Below are positions 1 to 6,850 of a stretch of 11,936 nucleotides of DNA, one piece after another; within the stretch, counting starts at the first letter, position 1; the number at the start of each line of letters is the position of its first letter. Below the pieces are notes generated by a model that worked only from the letters and a program-made list of their open reading frames with translations, was not told where the DNA came from and searched no databases. A program made the position numbers and the translations under genes. This stretch comes from an uncultured Eubacteriales bacterium (GTDB lineage: Bacteria; Bacillota; Clostridia; Oscillospirales; CAG-272), in the NCBI GenBank assembly GCA_934526185.1, contig CAKTAA010000065.1:1-11936 (forward strand). Direction: 5' to 3'.

Positions 1-1263
1 GTTATCATACTGGTTGTCATTCTGTTGATGACGATTGCCATGCCGAAATTCAAGAAGATGCAGACGCTGGTGGACCGGCTGAATCTTGTCAGCAGGGAAA
101 TTTTGACCGGCATTCCGGTTATCCGCGCGTTCAGCCGGGAGACGCACGAGGAGAAGCGCTTTGATGTGGCCAACCGTGATTTGATGCGTACACAGATGTT
201 TACCAATCGGGTAATGACCTTTATGATGCCTGTGATGATGCTTGTCATGAATACCATTACTATCATGATTGTCTGGTTCGGTGCAAAGGGTGTGGATTTG
301 GGCAGTATGCAGGTCGGCGATATGATGGCGTTTATCACGTATACTATGCAGATCGTCATGTCCTTTATGATGCTGACGATGATTTCCATTATGCTGCCGC
401 GTGCCAATGTAGCAGCAGCCCGAATTGACGAGGTTCTTGCGGCAGAACCGGCTATTGAAGAGCCGAAGATAAATCAGGACGGGCTGCTTTCGGCGCCGAA
501 AGGTGTTGTCACTTTTGATGATGTTTCTTTCGCCTATCCGGGTGCAGGGGAAAATGTTTTGGCTCACATCAGCTTTGAAGCGTTTCCGGGACAGACGACG
601 GCGATTATCGGCAGTACGGGAAGCGGAAAGTCCACGCTTGTGCATCTGCTGCCGAGATTTTATGACGTCAGCTCGGGCGCGGTAAAAATAGACGGAGTAG
701 ACATACGCGACCTATCGCTGCATAAGCTGCACAGCCTGCTCGGCTTTGTTCCTCAGAAAGGGGTGCTGTTCAGCGGAGACATTACCTCAAATTTGAAATT
801 CGGCGGAGACGATATTACAGACGAGGCTATGAAGGCGGCGGCGGATATTGCGCAGGCTGCGCCCTTTATTGCGGAGAAACCGGAGGGGTACCGCAGTCCG
901 ATTGCACAGGGCGGTACCAATGTATCCGGCGGTCAGAAACAGCGTCTATCCATTGCACGCGCTATTGCCAAAAATCCAAAAATCTATGTTTTTGACGACA
1001 GCTTTTCTGCATTGGATTATAAAACGGATACACAGCTCAGGCGGGCACTTGCTGCAAAAACAAAGGAGGCGACGGTAATTATCGTCGCACAGCGGATTTC
1101 GACCATCCTGCATGCGGATCAGATTGTCGTACTGGACGACGGACGAATTGCCGGCATCGGCAGGCATGAGGAGCTATTAAAGAGTTGTGAAACCTACAGG
1201 GAGATCGCCCGCAGCCAGTTGAGTGAAAAGGAGCTCGGTATGAAGGGGGGCGAACTGTCATGA
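1..1263 (+). CDS. ABC exporter half-transporter, degenerate-site subunit (5' partial)
   Basis: This is the C-terminal 420 residues of a type IV (ABCB-like) exporter subunit; the reading frame is open to base 1, so the start and first membrane helices lie outside. Visible are the last part of the membrane domain (helices near residues 70-95 and 105-131) and a complete nucleotide-binding domain. The latter has Walker A GSTGSGKST (204-212), signature VSGGQ (308-312) and Walker B IYVFDD (328-333). The residue after the Walker B aspartate, normally the catalytic glutamate, is Asp333, and the switch histidine is Gln364 (VAQRIST). In the family this pair of changes marks the degenerate-site subunit of heterodimeric exporters (TM287, BmrC, TAP1 type). 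The stop overlaps the start of the next gene (ATGA), so the two are co-translated and almost certainly form one transporter. The substrate cannot be told from sequence; multidrug or lipid export is the family's usual role. Confidence 0.95.
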   Translation, partial: VIILVVILLMTIAMPKFKKMQTLVDRLNLVSREILTGIPVIRAFSRETHEEKRFDVANRDLMRTQMFTNRVMTFMMPVMMLVMNTITIMIVWFGAKGVDLGSMQVGDMMAFITYTMQIVMSFMMLTMISIMLPRANVAAARIDEVLAAEPAIEEPKINQDGLLSAPKGVVTFDDVSFAYPGAGENVLAHISFEAFPGQTTAIIGSTGSGKSTLVHLLPRFYDVSSGAVKIDGVDIRDLSLHKLHSLLGFVPQKGVLFSGDITSNLKFGGDDITDEAMKAAADIAQAAPFIAEKPEGYRSPIAQGGTNVSGGQKQRLSIARAIAKNPKIYVFDDSFSALDYKTDTQLRRALAAKTKEATVIIVAQRISTILHADQIVVLDDGRIAGIGRHEELLKSCETYREIARSQLSEKELGMKGGELS

Positions 1264-3104
1264 GTGAACAGCAAAGAAAACCGATGCGCGGGCCTGGAGG
1301 TCCGGGCGGACACATGATGATGGGCGAAAAGGCAAAGGATTTTAAGGGAACGCTTCTTCGTCTTTTGCGGTACATCGGCAAATATAAAATCGCCGTACTT
1401 ATTGTTTTGATATTTGCGGTCGGCAGTACGGTGTTCAGCGTATATGGGCCTAAGGTTCTGAGCTGGGCAACAACAGATCTGTTTGAGGGACTGGTGGCTA
1501 AGGTTTCCGGAACCGGCGGTATTGATTTTGCGGCCATCGGCCGGACGCTGCTTTTCCTTTTGGGACTGTATATTCTGAGTGCGATATTCAATTTCATTCA
1601 GGGCTGGATTATGACAGGGGTGACGCAGAACATCTGTTACCGCATGCGGAAGGAGATCAGCGAGAAAATAAACCGTATGCCGCTGGAGTACTTCGAGAGC
1701 CGAACCGTCGGAGAGGTGCTTTCGCGTATTACAAACGATGTAGATACACTCGGAATGAGCTTGAATCAAAGCGTGACGCAGCTTATAACGAGTATTGCCA
1801 TGATAGTCGGCGTACTGATTATGATGCTGACCATCAGTCCTGTCATGACGCTGATTGTTCTCCTGATTCTGCCGATTTCGGCTGTACTAGTGGCTGCTGT
1901 GGTGAAAGTCAGCCAGAAGTATTTTAAAGCACAGCAGACATATCTTGGCAAAGTCAACGGACAGGTGGAGGAGATTTACAGCGGTCATAACGTTGTGCGT
2001 GTCTTTAATCGGGAAGAGGCGACACTGAAAGAATTTGAGGAAACCAACGATATTTTATACGAATCCGCGTGGAAAAGTCAATTCTTTTCCGGGCTGATGC
2101 AGCCGATTATGAATTTCGTAGGCAATTTAGGTTATGTCGCTGTGGCAGTTGTCGGCAGCGTGCTTGCCGTCGGGGGTAGTATTCGCGTGGGAGATATTCA
2201 GGCATTCATTCAATATGTCCGTAATTTTACGCAGCCTATCACGCAGCTTGCCCAGGTTTCGAATATGCTGCAGAGCATGGCGGCGGCCGCCGAACGTGTG
2301 TTCGAATTTCTTGCCGAGAAGGAAGAGGTCCAAACGGCGGAAAATCCGGTGCATGAAGATGATATCAAAGGGGCTGTCGAATTTGAACACGTTCGTTTTG
2401 GTTATCAAGCGGATAAAATTATTATAAAAGATTTTAGCTGCAAGGTGAAGCCGGGTCAGATGGTGGCAATTGTCGGGCCGACGGGCGCAGGAAAAACCAC
2501 CATGGTAAAGCTTCTGATGCGTTTTTATGATGTAAACGGTGGAGGCATTTTCGTGGACGGCCATGACATCCGGAATTTTGAACGCAAGGATTTGCGGGAA
2601 GCATTCGGTATGGTATTGCAGGATACGTGGCTTTTTAAGGGAACGATTATGGAAAATATTCGGTACGGACGTCTTGAGGCAACCGACGAGGAGGTCATTG
2701 AGGCTGCACGGGCGGCGCATGCGCACCATTTTATACAAACGCTGCCGGATGGATATCGAATGGAGCTGAACGAGGATGCCAGCAACATATCGCATGGACA
2801 GAAACAGCTTTTAACCATCGCCCGGGCGATATTGGCGAATAAACCGATTCTGATCCTTGATGAAGCGACTTCCAGCGTCGATACCAGAACGGAAATTCGT
2901 ATACAACAGGCTATGAACAATTTGATGCGCGGCAGAACCAGCTTTGTTATCGCGCACCGCCTGTCAACAATTCGGGACGCAGACTTGATTCTTGTTATGA
3001 GAGAAGGCGATATTGTGGAACAGGGAAATCATGAACAGCTTTTAGAGAAAAACGGTTTTTATGCAGAGCTGTACAACAGTCAGTTTGAGGATGCATCGGC
3101 ATAA
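1260..3104 (+). CDS. ABC exporter half-transporter, canonical-site subunit
   Basis: A full-length 614-residue exporter subunit: a Gly/Pro/Met-rich cytosolic N-terminus (residues 9-22), a six-helix membrane domain (about 40-340) and an ATPase domain. The ATPase shows Walker A GPTGAGKTT (406-414), Walker B LILDE with catalytic Glu535, and switch His566 (IAHRLST). Its signature motif is NISHGQ (509-514) instead of LSGGQ. It is therefore complementary to the upstream subunit: this protein supplies the catalytic Walker B and H-loop for the working site, and its poor signature completes the degenerate one. The start ATG overlaps the previous stop and sits behind the purine-rich AAGGGGGG. It belongs with YheH/BmrD and TM288-type proteins. 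The N-terminal Gly-rich stretch before EKAKDFKGTL is common in this subfamily. Pairing with the upstream gene is near certain; the transported compound is unknown. Confidence 0.96.
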   Translation: MSEQQRKPMRGPGGPGGHMMMGEKAKDFKGTLLRLLRYIGKYKIAVLIVLIFAVGSTVFSVYGPKVLSWATTDLFEGLVAKVSGTGGIDFAAIGRTLLFLLGLYILSAIFNFIQGWIMTGVTQNICYRMRKEISEKINRMPLEYFESRTVGEVLSRITNDVDTLGMSLNQSVTQLITSIAMIVGVLIMMLTISPVMTLIVLLILPISAVLVAAVVKVSQKYFKAQQTYLGKVNGQVEEIYSGHNVVRVFNREEATLKEFEETNDILYESAWKSQFFSGLMQPIMNFVGNLGYVAVAVVGSVLAVGGSIRVGDIQAFIQYVRNFTQPITQLAQVSNMLQSMAAAAERVFEFLAEKEEVQTAENPVHEDDIKGAVEFEHVRFGYQADKIIIKDFSCKVKPGQMVAIVGPTGAGKTTMVKLLMRFYDVNGGGIFVDGHDIRNFERKDLREAFGMVLQDTWLFKGTIMENIRYGRLEATDEEVIEAARAAHAHHFIQTLPDGYRMELNEDASNISHGQKQLLTIARAILANKPILILDEATSSVDTRTEIRIQQAMNNLMRGRTSFVIAHRLSTIRDADLILVMREGDIVEQGNHEQLLEKNGFYAELYNSQFEDASA

Positions 3105-3120
3105 TACCGCAAAAATGTGC

Positions 3121-3156
3121 GGAGCCTTTATGGAAAATATTTTCCGTAAAGGCTCC
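3121..3156. terminator. 36-nt palindrome between convergent genes, likely bidirectional terminator
   Basis: The outer arms GGAGCCTTTA (3121-3130) and TAAAGGCTCC (3147-3156) pair perfectly. The centre, 3132-3145, is itself a perfect palindrome (GGAAAATATTTTCC), with one T·G wobble between. It starts 16 nt after the exporter stop codon. There is no T-run on the plus side. On the minus side a TTTTT (complement of 3111-3115) follows five bases beyond the hairpin. A terminator shared by the exporter operon and the convergent permease gene is the likely reading, though the weak U-tract keeps this uncertain. Confidence 0.5.
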
Positions 3157-3166
3157 ACCTGTATCA

Positions 3167-3184
3167 GCGGCAGAAAGCTGCCGC
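3167..3184. repeat. Perfect 7-bp stem-loop in the same gap
   Basis: GCGGCAG (3167-3173) and CTGCCGC (3178-3184) form a perfect GC-rich stem with an AAAG loop. It lies between the permease stop and the 3121-3156 palindrome. It has no T-run on either side. It may protect mRNA 3' ends or assist termination. Confidence 0.5.
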
Positions 3185-3207
3185 AAGTTTAAAGTATGTA
3201 TCCAGAG

Positions 3208-4599
3208 TTATATGTTTTTAAGCACGTACATTGCTACGAACAAGGCTGCGATGATATACATAAGAACGGGAACCTGCTTTGCTTTGCCTCTGACCAGCTT
3301 TAAGATGACGTATGAAATAAAGCCAAAGCCGATACCGTCGGAAATGCTGTAGAAGAACGGCATACCTGCAATGGTCAGAAAGCAGGGGATTGCTTCTTCA
3401 ATGTCACTCCAGTCAATTTTTGCAGCGCTTTTAATCATCAGAACACCGACGATAATCAAAGCCGGTGCTGTGATACCGTACAAAAACCAGGTGTTGTTCG
3501 AAAAGATCTTGAAAAACGGAGTGAGCAGAACGGAGAAGAGGAAAAGTACCGCTACAACAAGAGAGGACAGACCGGTTTTTGCACCGCTGCTGATACCCGC
3601 GGAGGATTCAACAAAGGTTGTGACGGTAGACGTACCCAAGCAGGAGCCGGAGCAAGTTGCTATGGCGTCTGCAATAAGCGCCTTGTCGCCGCCGGGGAAA
3701 TTTCCTTTTTTGTCAAGCATGCCGGCATTTGTGGCTGTACCGATCAATGTTCCAACTGTATCGAAGCAGTCAACAAGAGCAAAGCTGATGACTGCGGTGA
3801 TAACCGGAAGAATAGATTTCGCCAGTCCGTCTTCGAATAGTCCGGCAAAGTCAAACTGGAATGCAACGTTCTTCAAATCACCTATGGCATTGAGATTATA
3901 AGCCACATCCGCCGTGGAGAAAACGCCGAAAAAGTCGCTGCCGAACAGCGATGGAATGATGCCGACGATGGCTGTTGCTATCATACCCAATATAATAGCG
4001 CCCTTTACTTTGAGCACCATAAAAATAGCGATCAGAATCAGTCCAATGACGGCCAGAAGAGCTGTGCCGCCTTTCAGTGAAGAAAGAGCAGGCACGCCTG
4101 CGCCAAAGTTGACAATTCCGGCGTTCAGGAAGCCGATAAAGGCGATGAAGAGGCCGATACCTGCGCCTATTGCGGACTTGAGGCTGGCCGGAATGGAAGA
4201 TATAATTTTAGAGCGTACGGGAGAGATGGCGATGATAAAGAAAATAACGCCCGAAATCAAAACGATGGAGAGCGCCTGCCGCCATGTAAAGCCAAAGGTA
4301 AGACATACCGTATAGGTGAAGAAAGCGTTCAGCCCCATTCCGGGAGCTTGCGCAAACGGCACGTTTGCAAGAAAAGCTGTGAGAAGTGTACCCAAAGCCG
4401 CCGAAAGACAGGTGGCTACCGCGACACCTATAAAATATTCACCGGGGATTGCGGGAAAGAAGCCGTCGCCTAAATCGACGCAGAGGATGCCTGGATTGAC
4501 AAGAATGATGTAGGCCATTGCAAAAAAGGTTGTCAGTCCGCCGAGTATTTCCGTGCGCACAGTTGAACCGCGTTCGGAAATTTTGAAAAATTTGTCCAT
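3208..4599 (-). CDS. AzgA-type NCS2 purine permease (hypoxanthine/guanine/adenine)
   Basis: A 463-residue polytopic membrane protein of the nucleobase-cation symporter 2 superfamily, AzgA branch (PbuG/PbuO-like), which imports purine bases with protons. Recognisable blocks are the N-terminal TEILGGLTTFFAMAYIILVNP, GMGLNAFF (87-94), DCFDTVGTLIGTATNAGML (from 277) and GTSTVTTFVESSAGI (from 322). The length is normal for the branch. I place the start at the ATG at 4597-4599 (MDKFFK): AAGGAG sits 8 nt upstream, and a 17-residue upstream extension would run through that ribosome binding site. The gene is divergent from a purine phosphoribosyltransferase, which fits uptake followed by salvage. It is transcribed from a near-consensus promoter with a long structured leader, described separately. 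Which purine it prefers cannot be decided from the sequence. Confidence 0.95.
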   Translation of the reverse strand: MDKFFKISERGSTVRTEILGGLTTFFAMAYIILVNPGILCVDLGDGFFPAIPGEYFIGVAVATCLSAALGTLLTAFLANVPFAQAPGMGLNAFFTYTVCLTFGFTWRQALSIVLISGVIFFIIAISPVRSKIISSIPASLKSAIGAGIGLFIAFIGFLNAGIVNFGAGVPALSSLKGGTALLAVIGLILIAIFMVLKVKGAIILGMIATAIVGIIPSLFGSDFFGVFSTADVAYNLNAIGDLKNVAFQFDFAGLFEDGLAKSILPVITAVISFALVDCFDTVGTLIGTATNAGMLDKKGNFPGGDKALIADAIATCSGSCLGTSTVTTFVESSAGISSGAKTGLSSLVVAVLFLFSVLLTPFFKIFSNNTWFLYGITAPALIIVGVLMIKSAAKIDWSDIEEAIPCFLTIAGMPFFYSISDGIGFGFISYVILKLVRGKAKQVPVLMYIIAALFVAMYVLKNI

Positions 4600-4726
4600 G
4601 CTTTTTTCTCCTTCTTTTCTTTTATTTTCCGGCGTAAGGATATTCAGCACCGTATATCAACAACATCAGCCGCAGAAGCTCTGTAGGGCTTCGGCCGGTC
4701 ATTTGCTTTTCGCCGGAAAAGTTTAT
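4600..4726 (-). ncRNA. Candidate structured 5' leader (cis-regulatory RNA) of the purine permease
   Basis: From the predicted transcription start near 4726 to the start codon, the minus-strand RNA can fold as a three-stem junction. P1 pairs TTTTCCGGCG with CGCCGGAAAA (plus-strand 4711-4720 with 4625-4634), ten perfect pairs enclosing 76 nt. P2 is GAAGC/GCTTC (4688-4692 with 4675-4679) with an 8-nt loop, extended by GCC/GGC across an internal loop. P3 is GATAT/ATATC (4654-4658 with 4639-4643) with a 10-nt loop. P1 begins only about 6 nt after the start site and ends about 16 nt before the AAGGAG, a geometry typical of riboswitches. It does not carry the purine riboswitch core. No terminator T-run is present, so control of translation would be the likelier mode. 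One sequence gives no covariation support. Confidence 0.45.
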
Positions 4727-4732
4727 ATCCTA

Positions 4733-4761
4733 ATTATATATGGTTTATCCATAAAATTCAA
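4733..4761 (-). promoter_or_regulatory. Sigma-A promoter of the permease gene
   Basis: On the minus strand, TTGAAT (plus 4756-4761) and a perfect TATAAT (plus 4733-4738) are separated by exactly 17 nt. The predicted start is near 4726, giving a leader of about 127 nt. The AT-rich DNA upstream (4762-4809) is shared with the divergent promoter. Confidence 0.8.
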
Positions 4762-4809
4762 TACTTTTATTAAATTATTTTGGAGAAATTTGTTTGATTG
4801 CGCTTAACA

Positions 4810-4838
4810 TTGACAGATTTGTAATTACGCGTTATAAT
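4810..4838 (+). promoter_or_regulatory. Consensus sigma-A promoter of the phosphoribosyltransferase gene
   Basis: TTGACA (4810-4815) and TATAAT (4833-4838) are both perfect and are separated by 17 nt. Transcription should start near 4845, about 120 nt before the start codon. A perfect consensus suggests strong initiation, so any control would have to act at the leader or through a bound repressor. Confidence 0.88.
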
Positions 4839-4844
4839 AGAAAT

Positions 4845-4964
4845 GAAGTAAAGGCATATCACAGTAAGACTCGGGTTGGTACGGGCGTTCCTTTCGACTG
4901 CTCGGCACCGCACGGGCTTTGGTTCTTGATATGCTGCATTATGAACGGAATGAGGATGAATACC
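4845..4964 (+). ncRNA. Candidate structured 5' leader of the phosphoribosyltransferase gene
   Basis: The leader can close with GCATATCA (4854-4861) paired to TGATATGC (4927-4934), eight perfect pairs beginning about 9 nt after the predicted start site. Inside, GGTACGGGC (4878-4886) pairs with GCTCGGCACC (4900-4909), giving eight pairs with one mismatch and one bulged G. The 3' arm of the outer stem ends about 18 nt before the ribosome binding site AGGA. No known riboswitch motif was recognised. An eight-base match can arise by chance in 120 nt, so this is weaker evidence than the permease leader. Confidence 0.35.
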
Positions 4965-5525
4965 ATGCAGTATTATTCAATGAAAATTGCCGGATTACAG
5001 CGTTCCCTTCCGATTTGCCGCGTAAGCGACGATCTGTACATAGGCGCTTTCGTTATTTTCGGAGATGCACAGTTGACTGTCGCCTGTGCGGAGGCGCTTT
5101 TGAAGCAAGCCCCTGCGTACGATTATCTGATAACGGCGGAGGCAAAAGGGATTCCCCTGATACATGAAATGGCAAGGCAGCACGGTGACGATTTTTATTT
5201 TGTGGCGCGCAAATCACCTAAATTATATATGACCGGGGTGTTTGAAACAACGGTGCATTCCATTACAACTGAAAAAGAGCAAAAACTCTACCTCGATGCG
5301 GCGGACGCCGAAAAGATGCGGGGAAAGCGCATTTTAATAATTGATGACGTGATATCCACAGGCGAGTCTTTGACGGCTGTGGAAACGCTGGTCAATCAGG
5401 CTGGCGGCACTGTTATCGGACGTATGGCTATTTTGGCAGAAGGAGATGCGCAGAAGCGGAAGGATATCGTGTATCTGGAAAAGCTTCCTTTGTTTCACGC
5501 TGACGGTTCCGTACGGGACGAGTAA
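4965..5525 (+). CDS. APRT-like purine phosphoribosyltransferase
   Basis: A 186-residue type I phosphoribosyltransferase, close in layout to adenine phosphoribosyltransferase (base + PRPP gives nucleotide + pyrophosphate). The PRPP-binding loop is plain: RILIIDDVISTGES (122-135), with the acidic pair and the TG-S turn. EAKGIP (59-64) matches the conserved APRT-type loop around the pyrophosphate site. I chose the ATG at 4965 because AGGA lies 8 nt upstream; an ATG at 4956 is possible, but a TTG further upstream (4794) lies before the promoter and is not credible. The N-terminal hood (MKIAGLQRSLPI) differs from classical Apt, so the base could be adenine, guanine or xanthine. The divergent purine permease strongly supports salvage. 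A regulatory, PurR-like role is less likely because no DNA-binding domain precedes the PRT fold. Confidence 0.9.
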   Translation: MQYYSMKIAGLQRSLPICRVSDDLYIGAFVIFGDAQLTVACAEALLKQAPAYDYLITAEAKGIPLIHEMARQHGDDFYFVARKSPKLYMTGVFETTVHSITTEKEQKLYLDAADAEKMRGKRILIIDDVISTGESLTAVETLVNQAGGTVIGRMAILAEGDAQKRKDIVYLEKLPLFHADGSVRDE

Positions 5526-5715
5526 CAGAATTTGTCTGAAAAAATTGGACGGCAGATAGTTATGATGTGATCGGTATGCAGGCGATGCTCCCTGAAACAG
5601 CCGATAGTAAAAGAATATAGCTTCGGATTTCAGGTCGTCTGCGATAACACGAAACGAAAAGCACGGCTTGCTTTTTCAGCTTTTTCGATTCTCTGTGCAT
5701 CCAAATCGAACTCAA
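5526..5715. other. Convergent intergenic stretch without a gene
   Basis: No credible coding frame is seen. It holds scattered short inverted repeats, such as CCTGAAA near 5591 with TTTCAGG near 5630, and a T-rich hairpin at 5657-5676, listed separately. It probably serves only as the 3' untranslated region of the phosphoribosyltransferase mRNA. Confidence 0.5.
5657..5686 (+). terminator. Weak terminator-like hairpin after the phosphoribosyltransferase
   Basis: AAAAGCA (5657-5663) pairs with TGCTTTT (5669-5675) around CGGCT. It is followed by two T-runs (to 5676 and 5681-5685). An alternative pairing of CGAAAAGC with the downstream GCTTTTTCG is also possible. The stem is A-T-rich, so termination may be partial, with the 5716-5750 hairpin as backup. 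Confidence 0.4.
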
Positions 5716-5750
5716 AAGGGGTATGCTGCAAAAAATGCGGCATACCCCTT
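5716..5750 (-). terminator. Strong intrinsic terminator of the membrane-protein gene
   Basis: AAGGGGTATGC (5716-5726) pairs perfectly with GCATACCCCTT (5740-5750). Three more pairs (TGC/GCG with a T·G wobble) make a 14-bp stem with a 7-nt loop. On the minus strand the stem runs into TTTT (complement of 5714-5717). It lies 26 nt past the stop of the minus-strand gene and may also stop plus-strand transcripts. Confidence 0.75.
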
Positions 5751-5776
5751 AAAATTCTATACAGGCGCGAGGAGAG

Positions 5777-6697
5777 TCAGCTTGCGGCTTCCTCCTCATT
5801 GTTTGTTTGCTCTGCGGAAACATATTCGCCAAAAGACGCTTCCTGTTCAATCGGTTTTCTGAAAAATGCACCGATACGCGAAGCGATATAGACGCAAAAG
5901 GCAAGCTGAACAGCATAGAAGATTGTCGGAAAAGTATCGTTTAGTACCCAAAAGGAGTTTAGAATAACAGTCGGAATGGTAGATACCGACAGAAGAAGAA
6001 CAGATAACAAAGCAAGGGGAATATATAGGTGCGGTTTTTCGATGTGCAGTTGATAGCGGGACTCCCCGACAAAATACAGCATACAGGAGATAAGCGCTAT
6101 CTGATTCAGGATTCTGTTGGGATTGTTGTAGGATACGGAAAGGTCAAAATAGGTTGAAATTAAGAGAATCATTATCCACAAAATCGGACAGAAGGAGAGA
6201 AAACCGAGCGCTTTTTTGCTTTTTCCCGATGAGGATGCTACACGGAAAAAGTAAACGAAAGACGGAACGGCGAGCAGAACCAGCGCGCCCTTGAAAATCA
6301 GCTCGCGGCACTTCTTATCATATTTTGTAAAATTCTGAAAGTATTGAATAAAAGAAAAGTTTGTTGAAAACTGCTCATAAATTTCAAGTATGATATAAGC
6401 AATCAACATAAAGGCGCACAAAGAAGCGGCAAAGACCGTTGTCTGTGTAGGGGCAGAAAAATTGACGGATACGCTCTTCTTGCGGAATGCAAAATATGAA
6501 GTAAGCAAAATCGCCGCAGCTACGCACAGCGCGGCGTGAAAATATAAGGGAGAGCTTGTATTCAGACCGTACTGCTGTGTATTCGGGTCAAAATGGCCCA
6601 ATAGGAGTGCGACACGTACCGCGATTAAAATGAGAGACAGAGCCAGCGTCCCGGCTGCATACATCAGGAGCTTTTTCGTATCAATACGTTGTTCCAT
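5777..6697 (-). CDS. Polytopic membrane protein of unknown function
   Basis: A 306-residue protein with about eight predicted membrane helices (near 10-33, 49-70, 86-106, 133-151, 165-184, 196-212, 223-246 and 257-276) and a short acidic C-terminal tail ending EEEAAS. No catalytic or transport motif was recognised. The most distinctive polar segments are STYFDLSVSYNNPNRILNQ (181-199), between helices 5 and 6, and YFVGESRYQL (208-217), just after helix 6; these would be the first places to look for conservation. A strip of basic residues (FRVASSSGKSKK, 151-162) marks a probable cytosolic loop. The ATG at 6697 has AAAGGA about 11 nt upstream. It lies 263 nt downstream of the phosphoglucomutase on the same strand, far enough for separate transcription. 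I assign no function. Confidence 0.8.
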   Translation of the reverse strand: MEQRIDTKKLLMYAAGTLALSLILIAVRVALLLGHFDPNTQQYGLNTSSPLYFHAALCVAAAILLTSYFAFRKKSVSVNFSAPTQTTVFAASLCAFMLIAYIILEIYEQFSTNFSFIQYFQNFTKYDKKCRELIFKGALVLLAVPSFVYFFRVASSSGKSKKALGFLSFCPILWIMILLISTYFDLSVSYNNPNRILNQIALISCMLYFVGESRYQLHIEKPHLYIPLALLSVLLLSVSTIPTVILNSFWVLNDTFPTIFYAVQLAFCVYIASRIGAFFRKPIEQEASFGEYVSAEQTNNEEEAAS

Positions 6698-6722
6698 GTT
6701 CTTTTATGTCCTTTGTGTTTTC

Positions 6723-6746
6723 ACCGTGCGAATACCGGCGCACGGT
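6723..6746. repeat. 8-bp perfect hairpin in the leader of the membrane-protein gene
   Basis: ACCGTGCG (6723-6730) pairs with CGCACGGT (6739-6746) around an 8-nt loop. On the minus strand it ends 25 nt before the start codon and just ahead of the ribosome binding site. It could influence translation. No T-run follows it on that strand. Confidence 0.55.
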
Positions 6747-6822
6747 ATGTTGTTTTCTTTGATAATTTTTCCTTGCCTGATTCCGAGAGGGGCCGGCTTC
6801 CGGACGGAATGTAAATTGAGGC

Positions 6823-6850
6823 TTCTGCCGAAGCTATAGCTCCGGCAGAA
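6823..6850. repeat. 28-nt near-perfect palindrome
   Basis: TTCTGCCG (6823-6830) pairs with CGGCAGAA (6843-6850). The centre AGCTATAGCT (6832-6841) is a perfect palindrome, with a single A/C mismatch between. It sits midway between two minus-strand genes. It may be a 3'-end processing hairpin of the upstream mRNA, an operator, or a copy of a dispersed palindrome. There is no terminator T-run. Confidence 0.55.

Noticed and set aside
2127..2795. 222-codon minus-strand open frame inside the second exporter gene
   Set aside because: Fully antisense to an intact ABC exporter gene; no recognisable product.
4600..4726. Classical purine (guanine/adenine) riboswitch upstream of the purine permease
   Set aside because: Expected from the gene family, but the conserved junction residues and the two complementary loops of that class were not found; only the general three-way layout is similar.
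4871..4909. T-box-like motif in the phosphoribosyltransferase leader (GGTTGGTACGGGCGTTCC)
   Set aside because: It only loosely resembles the T-box GGTGGTACCGCG. There is no specifier stem, no downstream terminator hairpin and no amino-acid-related gene.
4794..4964. N-terminal extension of the phosphoribosyltransferase from a TTG at 4794
   Set aside because: The extension would start upstream of the promoter and its residues do not resemble any PRT; a good ribosome binding site supports 4965.
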